From contig NC_063273.1 in the NCBI RefSeq assembly GCF_910591885.1, forward strand, positions 1-64,000: a stretch of DNA of 64,000 nucleotides. Reading direction: 5' to 3'. A program made the position numbers and the translations under genes. Below are positions 9,081-16,732 of the stretch, one piece after another. Numbering within the stretch: the first letter of the stretch is position 1; every line of letters starts with the position of its first letter. Below the pieces are notes generated by a model. That model did not search any database, was not told where the DNA came from, and saw only the letters and a list, made by a program, of their open reading frames with translations. This DNA is from Bombus terrestris (Eukaryota > Arthropoda > Insecta > Hymenoptera > Apidae).

Positions 9081-9394
9081 CCCCAACCTAACCCCAACCT
9101 AACCCCAACCTAACCCCAACCTAACCCCAACCTAACCCCAACCTAACCCCAACCTAACCCCAACCTAACCCCAACCTAACCCCAACCTAACCCCAACCTA
9201 ACCCCAACCTAACCCCAACCTAACCCCAACCTAACCCCAACCTAACCCCAACCTAACCCCAACCTAACCCCAACCTAACCCCAACCTAACCCCAACCTAA
9301 CCCCAACCTAACCCCAACCTAACCCCAACCTAACCCCAACCTAACCCCAACCTAACCCCCACCTAACCCCAACCTAACCCCAACCTAACCCCAA

Positions 9395-9396
<2 letters not shown>
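9081..9396 (-). repeat. Telomeric 11-bp repeat array T2
   Basis: 316 bp (11x28+8) of CCCCAACCTAA, nearly pure, with one CCCCCACCTAA variant at about 9355. Between the 5' end of copy B and the tail of S1. The matching array beside copy G is only 140 bp, so length changes by whole units. Confidence 0.97.
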
Positions 9397-9433
<37 letters not shown>

Positions 9434-9514
9434 CGTGGGGAAATCCTCATGGACACCCGGGCGCCACCAGACGCGTCCGGGTAGTGTCGGACTCTTACCG
9501 ACTAAAACCCCACG
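9434..9514 (-). promoter_or_regulatory. Structured 3' end of the SINE RNA, homologous to the LINE tail
   Basis: Outer stem CGTGGGG (9434-9440) with CCCCACG (9508-9514); inner hairpins ACCCGG/CCGGGT and GTCGG/CCGAC. Compared with the LINE, the outer stem differs by a paired A-T to G-C change, and the first hairpin is rebuilt from different bases. Both are signs that structure is conserved. Present in all six SINE copies. Confidence 0.7.
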
Positions 9515-9946
9515 ATGACCATCCTGGCGTCTTGTGGACTTAGGGTAGGTTCTCTTGCGAATACGACCACCGCTTGTAGTCCGACGCCGCTGGTGTTGTC
9601 CTCCGAGATGTTGTTCCGGAGCCAGAGGCAGGTCATCCACCTCTGGCCACGTCGCCGTTGCCTACTTTCAGCCTCCGGGTCCCCCAGTTGGCGTCCGAGC
9701 TTCGTCCATCTGCAGGTTTCATCGGGGGGAGGGGGGAGAACTCGCCGTTCGGGGGCACCAATCCCTACTAGGCGCTCTTGCCCCCACCCAGCCGGAAACT
9801 CTCGTCGGCGTACCACGATGTCGCCCACAGGTGGAACGGTTGTCCCCCAAACCGACTTCCCCACCCGAACATCCTCCTGGTGGCCCGTACTGCTTCCTCC
9901 TGGTTTGGGGTGCCCTCTAGTCTCTCCTGGTCCTTGGTGGAATCCG

Positions 9947-9952
9947 AAAAAA
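9947..9952 (-). terminator. Possible Pol III terminator (T6 in a hairpin loop)
   Basis: On the - strand, 27 nt after the 5S-derived head, a run of six T sits in the loop of a 6-bp hairpin (AATCCG/CGGATT, 9941-9959). Four or more T normally stop Pol III. The run is kept in all six SINE copies. If active it would give a ~145-nt transcript lacking the 3' tail, so either readthrough or another polymerase makes the full-length RNA. Confidence 0.4.
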
Positions 9953-9979
9953 CCGGATTTGGTCACCGCAATCCAAAGC

Positions 9980-10091
9980 GCCAACGTCATCACGGAGCGG
10001 TCACCCATCCCAGACCGCCCCGCAACCTGGGGTGCTTAACTTTCGTGATCTAACGGGAACGAGTGTTTCACCCCAGCCAACGGACGTTGAC
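9980..10091 (-). other. 5S rRNA-derived head of the SINE
   Basis: Reading the - strand from 10091: GTCAACGTCC matches the 5S start GCCAACGACC; GATCACGAAAGTTAAGCA matches the universal loop B/C region of 5S; GGGATGGGTGACCGC matches the conserved loop E/helix V region; it ends in GACGTTGGC. The two ends still pair as a 9-bp helix I (GTCAACGTC/GACGTTGGC). At 112 nt it is slightly shorter than the ~120-nt 5S. Equivalent heads: 23110-23221, 29982-30093, 36864-36975, 37682-37793, 44688-44799. The divergence, context and fused body exclude a normal 5S gene. Confidence 0.88.
9997..10050 (-). promoter_or_regulatory. 5S-type internal Pol III promoter (box A to box C)
   Basis: Box A-like GATCACGAAAGTTAAGC at 10050-10034 and box C-like GGGATGGGTGACCGC at 10011-9997 on the - strand retain the bases bound by TFIIIA/TFIIIC in 5S genes. 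Spacing is close to that in 5S RNA. Activity is inferred. Confidence 0.65.
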
Positions 10092-10282
10092 AACCTAACC
10101 CCAACCTAACCCCAACCTAACCCCAACCTAACCCCAACCTAACCCCAACCTAACCCCAACCTAACCCCAACCTAACCCCAACCTAACCCCAACCTAACCC
10201 CAACCTAACCCCAACCTAACCCCAACCTAACCCCAACCTAACCCCAACCTAACCCCAACCTAACCCCAACCTAACCCCAACC
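10092..10282 (-). repeat. Telomeric 11-bp repeat array T3
   Basis: 191 bp (11x17+4) of pure CCCCAACCTAA between the 5S end of S1 and the tail of copy C. Confidence 0.97.
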
Positions 10283-10582
10283 TTTTTTTTTTTTTTTTTT
10301 TTTTTTTTTTCGTGGAGAAATCCTCATGGACTCCCAGCTGCGAGCAGCATGGGAAGTGTCGGACTCTTACCGACTAAAACTCCACGGTGGTCTTCCAGAC
10401 GGCTGTTCGAGGAGGGCTCAGGGTCTCTTGCGAATACTACCAAGCGCTCCTCGCCGTCTATCTCCCTGCTGGGCGGGAGACTTCCTTGTTAGACAGAAGA
10501 TCGGGGCCGCCAGGGGGGACCACGCCCCCTAGCGCCCCTTTCCTTGGGTCTTGTTACTTCCTCGATGACTCCCTGGGCGCGT

Positions 10583-13500
10583 TCACGGCGGCGGTACCGC
10601 CAGTCCGTGACGCGCGGAGACTCCTTGTTGCCGCGCCCTGCTGGTATGCTGGGCTTTCTCTCTTTCTCTCTCCGCCCGCTCCTTCACGAGCATAACTTGC
10701 TCGCAGAAGGTGCGGACGGCTCTGTACTCCTGGGGCCCCCTGAGCATAGCTTCGATGAGCGTCTCGGGGGCCAATCTCTCGCCGATCTCGAGTCGTAAGA
10801 CACGTCGCGGTACCTCCCACGCCGGGCAAGCCTCCAGCGTGTGCCGCGCCGTGTCCTCCTCCTCCCCACAGTGGTGACAGATGGTCGCCACCTCTCGCCG
10901 GATCTTGAGCAGGTAATCGCCGAACACCCCGTGGCCGGTGAGCACCTGAGTCGTCCTGAATGTGAGCGGGACCCCGCCTTTGTCTCTCCACTTGTCCCAG
11001 TTGGGCAGGACGGCGCGGACGGCCCGATGAGGGCGCATCGCATCCTCTTCCAACAGCTGCGAGTGCCACCGCTCCCATGCTTCTAGTCTTGTTTCCTCCC
11101 GAACGTCCACGGTTGGTGCCGTCGGCGTGGCACGTCGGTCCAAGGTCGCGGCCCTCCGGTGTTCGTACACCCGGCGAAGGGCAAGGGCCTGTAGCTCGAA
11201 CGGGGGGGACGCGGCCAGCACGGTCGCTGTCGCGTAGGACACCGTCCTGTATCCCCTCGCTGCCCGGATGGCGATCGTCCTGTGGAGCCTTCTCACCAGA
11301 GTCCGGTTACGCCGGCTCACCGCCAGATCATCGGCCCATACGGGCGCTCCGTAAAGGACTCGTGACCTGATCACTCCTTCGTAGAGCCTGCGGACTCCCA
11401 ATCCTGCCCCGCCGATGTTAGGTAAAAGGCCGCACAGCGCGTTGGCTGCGGCCGTTACTTTCGGGGCTAAGTACTCAAAGTGTGGCTCGAACGTCCACTT
11501 ACTGTCGACGATCAAGCCCAAGTACTTCATCCGGTGTCCCACAGGGACCTCTTCTCCGTCGATGACTATAGTCGACAGCTCCGCAGGCGGCGTTCCTCTG
11601 CGTCGTTGGTCGTAGAACCACAGGGCTTCCGATTTCGCCGGCGACACGCTCAAGCCGAGTCTTCGAATGGCGTGCACCGCGCATGCCACGGCGGTCTCAG
11701 TCAGGCATGCGGCGTCGTTCCACCATCGTCCGCTGGCCAGCACCAGCGTGTCATCCGCGTAGCATATCATGCCAGCCCCCGGCGGCATGGGACTTCGGAG
11801 GACCGAGTCATAGGCAGTGATCCACAGAATCGGTCCGAGTACCGAGCCCTGCGGCACGCCGCGCTCCACCGGTCTTCGCTCCTTCACGCCGTTTCTGCCT
11901 GTGTAGGTGATCCACCTATCGTTCAGATAGGCCTGAATCACCCTGACGAGGTATGGCGGGGACTCGAAGTGTCGCAGCGCCTCCACGATCCTGCTCCAAG
12001 GAATGCTATTGAAAGCGTTGGAGATGTCCAAGGAGACGGCTACCGCCACCCCTTCTCGCGCGACCATGTCCTCCGCCATGGATCTCAGCCTCTTTACCGC
12101 GTCCACGGTCGAGCGGCCCCGGCGAAATCCAAATTGGCTATCGTGCCATCCGGGAATCCGTCTCTCCATGTGTGCCTCCAGGCGGGCGACTATGATCCTC
12201 TCGAAGAGTTTACCCACCTCGTCGAGAAGACACACCGGCCTGTATGCCGATGGCGCGTCCGGCGGTCGACCCTCCTTCCGTAGCAACACGAGTTTCGCCG
12301 TGCGCCACGCCCGAGGATAGGCGCCCTCCCTCAGGCACCTGGAGAACAGGTGCCGCAAACGGGGAGCCAAGGTGTCGATCGACTCCGTCCAGACTCGGCC
12401 CGGGATCCCGTCCGGACCCGGCGCCACGTCGCGGGATGCCATCTTCTTCGCGGCTTCGAGCAACTCTTCCTCAGTCACTCGAAGTTCCTCGTTCCAATCC
12501 GTCGGCGCCGTCCCGTCGATGGTGGTAGGGGCTGGCGCGGACGTCTCGTTGTTGTCCCGCCGTGGGAACAACGTCCCGATGACGTTGTCCAGTAACGCCG
12601 GATCCATGTTTTCGGTCAGCGGGGGGGCCGAAGGTCGCAGTTTCTTCGTAACGATGCGATAGGGCCTCCCCCACGGATCTGAATCGACCAATTCGATCAA
12701 TCGATCCCAACACCGGGCCTTGGCTAGTTTGATCTCCCGTTGGAGAGCGCGTCTCGTCTCTCTGTATTCTTCATAGCGGCGAGAGATCTCCTCCTCGTCG
12801 TGTGTCCGTTTGCGGCGCGCGCCCTTACGAATCTTCTCCGGGCCCGCATGCAACCCGCCCGCATATCGGCTATTTCCGGTGTCCACCAATACACGGAACG
12901 GTCGCCTCTGTTTCCCGGGGCGGAGCGCGGCATAGAGGCGTCGCATGCCGCGATCATGTATCCGTGGAGTTCGTCAGCCTCCTCGTCGACGCTACCCAAT
13001 GTGGAGGTGGTGGTGGGGGGGGGTGTGGTGTTGTCCCCCCGTGCGTCCCAGCTCCAGGCGGAGACAGTGACCGCCGCCCGCAGCATGTCCTTGTCCCTCT
13101 CCTTCAAGCGCCACCTAGGTGTGGATGGTGGTGGTCGACGGGACCGGTTCTCCTCTCGTTGTCGTCGGGCACCGCTGTCGCAGGCGGCGGCCTCCCCCTC
13201 CATTTCCATCATTATATAGAGGTGGTCCGATAAGGTCTCCATTCTGTCGGCCACTCTCCATCCGTGGATCTTTCGGTAGAGCCCGGCGGTAGCCCAGGTA
13301 ACGTCGACGATGGACGATCCCCTCCACGCCACGCAGGTGCTAGTTGTGCCCCTGTTCACCAGAATCAGCCCGAGCGTCGCGGCCCAGTCTGTCAGCATCC
13401 TGCCGCGGGAGTCCGTCCTGGTGTCCCCCCATTGCGACGAGCGCGCGTTGAAGTCCCCAAGGACGAGTACCTGACGAGGCAGGCATCTACGAACGCAGTC

Positions 13501-13854
13501 ACCGACCTCGTCCAGGAAGTCCCCGAACGAGGCCACTCCGCTGTTGGGCGAGACGTAAATGCCCACTATCGCGATCCCGTTCCACTCGACGGCGACGAAG
13601 CCGTTACCGCGATCCAGCAGGGCGCCGGGCGAACACAACGCCGGCGTCCATGTTATGGCTGTTGATCCGTTCAGGTCCCCGATCCAGTTGGGGGCGTCGG
13701 GGACGCGGTATGGTTCAGCCACCACAGCGAGTGCGACCCGATTCTCCCGTATAGCCTGGAGAAGCAGGTCCTGCGCCCGTCTGGCTCTTCCTATGTTACA
13801 TTGGAGCAGGCGGTTGAAGTTACTCCGCCAGCTCCATGGCCTCCTCCCGGCCAC
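10583..13854 (-). pseudogene. ORF2 with single-base deletion, copy C
   Basis: Same domain order as the intact ORF2, but split into two frames. The 5' part (13854 down to ~12820) holds the endonuclease and linker; the 3' part (from ~12817 to 10583) holds RT and the CCHC finger. The break is a one-base loss at about 12817, where gcggcgACGcgccc of the intact copies reads gcggcgcgcgccc, in a CG-rich arginine-coding run about 350 codons in. Endonuclease motifs, YADD and finger residues are otherwise unchanged, so the damage is recent. The non-ATG first codon and overlap with ORF1 are as in other copies. Confidence 0.92.
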
Positions 13855-16003
13855 TCGTCACTGCTGATGGTGACTCCGCCCCGGTAGCGTTTCCGCCGTA
13901 GTTCTCGTTGCCGCCGGCGATGGTAGTGATAACGGTGTCGGCGGCGGCGGTAGACCGACGGGTAAGCTGCTCCTTACTTCTCTTGATTTTCGGGGGGGCA
14001 CATGCCACTCCGCCCATCCTGTGTCCGGATGGAGCTCCCAGCCGCTCGCATAAGGGACATTTCGGCGCCAAGGCGGGACATCCCCTGGCGCGGTGCCCGC
14101 TTTCACCGCACCTGTAGCAAAGACGGCTTCTATCCTCGGCGGACGTGCAAGTTGCCCGTACGTGCCCCAACTCCAGGCACTTGAAGCACTGTAGGGGTCT
14201 CTTCGGTATGGCAGAGACCCTCGCGATGGACCACCCCAAGACCACCCTGCCCGCCTGAGCTAGCTTGCGGGCACCGGCCGCCGGACACCTGACCCATGCC
14301 GATCCGAGTCCGCCCCTGGAGACGCCGATCTCGCCGATCCGAACATCCTCGCTGCTGCATCCCGCGGCCAAGGCCAGAGCCTGACGCAGCTCCTCCTTGC
14401 CCATTGAGATGTCCACATTGGTGACTCTCAGCTCGGCTTTGATCGTGGGAGTTCCGACCCTTACCTTGGTCGGGTCCAGAACGTCTGCCAGGCGCGTCGC
14501 AAGGATCGACGCCTTTTCTCTGTCCTTGTCCCTCGGGACTCTGATGACGATGGCGCCCGTCACCGCCTTCTTCATCGTGACGGCCTGCACGCCTATCTCG
14601 CCGAGGGGGATAGCTCTTCTGGCCGTCGTTACGACGTCGGCATACGACATGTTGGCTCCCTCGCTTAGAGTCAGTGTTACCGCGGATGTACTCGGTGCGC
14701 GAGGGAGCTTGACTGTTGGCGACGTCTTTTCCTTCCTGAATGGCTTTTTAACGGTGCCACCGCTGCCCGATTTCGGCGCGCCTCCCATCCTATCTGCCCA
14801 CGGTTTTTGGACAGTCGCTGGTGGCCGGGACTTCTCCTCTCCTCCAGCGGCGTCCAGCTTCCTTTCGGCGATGTTCCTCTGCCCCATCTTACTTTTTCTC
14901 CCTACCATCACGCTCCACCCGCCGTCCTCCCGAGTCCTTGGGGGCGGCGGGGGATCTGCGCGGGCGGGGGGGCGAGTAGCGGAGTATTCCGCGCTCCGTC
15001 GGGTTTCGGGAGTGCTTTGTTGCTGCTGCCGCTGTTGTTGCAGCTGTTGTTGTTGTTGCTGCTGCGGCTTCAATAGACTCCCGAGTTGTCTCTCCACCAT
15101 CTTCGTTATGGAGGGACCCAACTCTTCTAGCTTTCTCTCGAGGGCGTCGAGTCGCGCTTCTTGGGTTGCAGCCTCGACCCGTGGGCGGTCCGTGTCGGCA
15201 CCGCCGCCCCGCAGGCCTTCGATCGCGGGCATAGACCTCCTTGCCAGCTCTCTCCTAAGGGCGGCGTTCTCCTCCTCCAACGCGGACAGTCTCGCCTCCA
15301 CCAGCCTCATCGCCGCGTTGTTGCCGCTGCTGCCCGCTTGTTCTCTCCTTCGCGGGGCCTCGCTCTTCCATGCGGCCGAGATATAGCTTGCCGCTTCCTT
15401 CAGCGCTTTGACGTACGTGCCCTTGAGGTTGGACGATGTGGTCGCCACCTTCATGATCTCGGACACGTGTCTCGTTAATTCCGCGCTGACGTCCGCGGCC
15501 GAACTCGTCCTCACTTGTATCTCCAGATCTTCGGAGACTTCCAAGGTGGCTGCTGTCGCCAGTCTCCTCTTCTTCCCCCTGGATGCGATTGATGCCAGTG
15601 ATGAGCGAGACGCGAACGAGGCTACCGATTCTTCGTCGTCCGACCTCGCTCGCTCCCGCGATCCTCCCGCAGCAGATGTTGTTATTGTTGTTGCTCCGTC
15701 TGACGGGGCCGGCGCAAGGAAAACGCTGCCCGCCCGGCACCCGCTTCTCGTCCTCGGAGTTCTCGATGTCTCCATGTATTCTTCCGAGAATAGACTTCTC
15801 GCTTCGCCAGGCGTGGTAACACGTTCGGGGGCCTGGCGGCCCACCCCCGAGCGGCCGTGGTCGTATGTTGACGACGTAGTGGGGCCCACTTGACTACCCC
15901 CGACTACGCCGGTACTGGGGTCTCCCTCCCCTGTACTGTACGTGTTTCTCCTATCTGTTGTGCCTTCCATGGTGAATGAAGTTGTTTCTCGCCGGGTCGT
16001 CAT
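13820..16003 (-). CDS. ORF1, gag-like RNA-binding protein, copy C
   Basis: Intact 727-residue ORF1. Copy-specific residues: Lys before the polyQ (SLLKPQ), WSVMVGRKSKMGQRN, KPFRKEK, VVTTARR and RRSTAAAD. RKEK and VTTARR recur in copy H, supporting shared descent. The zinc knuckles are intact. Start chosen as in copy A, with the better-context ATG 11 codons downstream. Confidence 0.91.
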   Translation of the reverse strand: MTTRRETTSFTMEGTTDRRNTYSTGEGDPSTGVVGGSQVGPTTSSTYDHGRSGVGRQAPERVTTPGEARSLFSEEYMETSRTPRTRSGCRAGSVFLAPAPSDGATTITTSAAGGSRERARSDDEESVASFASRSSLASIASRGKKRRLATAATLEVSEDLEIQVRTSSAADVSAELTRHVSEIMKVATTSSNLKGTYVKALKEAASYISAAWKSEAPRRREQAGSSGNNAAMRLVEARLSALEEENAALRRELARRSMPAIEGLRGGGADTDRPRVEAATQEARLDALERKLEELGPSITKMVERQLGSLLKPQQQQQQQLQQQRQQQQSTPETRRSAEYSATRPPARADPPPPPRTREDGGWSVMVGRKSKMGQRNIAERKLDAAGGEEKSRPPATVQKPWADRMGGAPKSGSGGTVKKPFRKEKTSPTVKLPRAPSTSAVTLTLSEGANMSYADVVTTARRAIPLGEIGVQAVTMKKAVTGAIVIRVPRDKDREKASILATRLADVLDPTKVRVGTPTIKAELRVTNVDISMGKEELRQALALAAGCSSEDVRIGEIGVSRGGLGSAWVRCPAAGARKLAQAGRVVLGWSIARVSAIPKRPLQCFKCLELGHVRATCTSAEDRSRLCYRCGESGHRARGCPALAPKCPLCERLGAPSGHRMGGVACAPPKIKRSKEQLTRRSTAAADTVITTIAGGNENYGGNATGAESPSAVTSGREEAMELAE

Positions 16004-16273
16004 CGGGAATCTGTCCTGGTGCCACTCACTCTTTCGCACCCTGTCCCGGAGAGTCCGGAGCAGGGTGACAGGGAGCCCCACGAGAAGGTGAGGTGAGTGG
16101 TCTTGACAGGCATGGGCCCACCAACTTCTCCGAAGTTCCTCGCACCGGATCAGCGACCTGACGGGTACCAGAGGCACCGACCGGCCGCCACCCGACTATA
16201 GGGGAACATCAGATCCATCGGGGTTTCCCGGGGGGTGGTCCTACGCCCCGAGAACCCATGCCCGCCTCATGCT

Positions 16274-16435
16274 CCCCAACCTAACCCCAACCTAACCCCA
16301 ACCTAACCCCAACCTAACCCCAACCTAACCCCAACCTAACCCCAACCTAACCCCAACCTAACCCCAACCTAACCCCAACCTAACCCCAACCTAACCCCAA
16401 CCTAACCCCAACCTAACCCCAACCCAACCCCAACC
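16274..16435 (-). repeat. Telomeric 11-bp repeat array T4
   Basis: 162 bp (11x14+8) of CCCCAACCTAA with one CCCCAACCCAA unit near 16424. Between the 5' end of copy C and the tail of copy D; no SINE here. Confidence 0.97.
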
Positions 16436-16732
16436 TTTTTTTTTTTTTTTTTTTTTTTTCGTGGAGAAATCCTCATGGACTCCCAGCTGCGAGCAGCATG
16501 GGAAGTGTCGGACTCTTACCGACTAAAACTCCACGGTGGTCTTCCAGACGGCTGTTCGAGGAGGGCTCAGGGTCTCTTGCGAATACTACCAAGCGCTCCT
16601 CGCCGTCTATCTCCCTGCTGGGCGGGAGACTTCCTTGTTAGACAGAAGATCGGGGCCGCCAGGGGGGACCACGCCCCCTAGCGCCCCTTTCCTTGGGTCT
16701 TGTTACTTCCTTGATGACTCCTTGGGCGCGAT

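Larger units (their letters stand above)
9397..10091 (-). mobile_element. 5S rRNA-headed telomeric SINE, copy S1
   Basis: 661-bp non-autonomous element plus a 34-nt poly(A) tail (T run 9397-9430). The 5' 112 nt on the - strand (10091-9980) are 5S rRNA-derived. The middle ~400 bp is of unrecognised origin. The 3' ~150 bp is homologous to the LINE 3' UTR, for example an identical 14-mer TCTCTTGCGAATAC at 9551-9564 and at 3230-3243, and the terminal stem-loop domain. Both ends join telomeric repeat directly. A 168-codon open frame (10008-9502) starts inside the 5S part, but I do not call it coding. No RT or transposase is encoded, so mobilisation in trans by the neighbouring LINE is inferred. 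Confidence 0.9.
10283..16273 (-). mobile_element. TRAS-like non-LTR retrotransposon, copy C (full length, ORF2 frameshifted)
   Basis: 5,963 bp plus a 28-nt poly(A) tail (T run 10283-10310), one base shorter than B because of a single deletion in ORF2. The 5' and 3' junctions are in the usual telomeric register. It shares derived residues with copy H (CLPRQ, LILVN, REVATICHHC, RKEKT, VTTARR), so C and H are sister copies. It should be unable to supply its own RT, though it could be mobilised in trans. Confidence 0.94.

Noticed and set aside
9980..10091. A functional 5S rRNA gene
   Set aside because: Too divergent and a few bases short, fused to a SINE body and LINE tail, flanked by telomeric repeat, and always followed by the same ~550 bp.
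10583..13854. Two separate genes (endonuclease and RT) in copy C
   Set aside because: The split is explained by one missing base relative to the intact copies; the halves overlap and no new regulatory sequence separates them.
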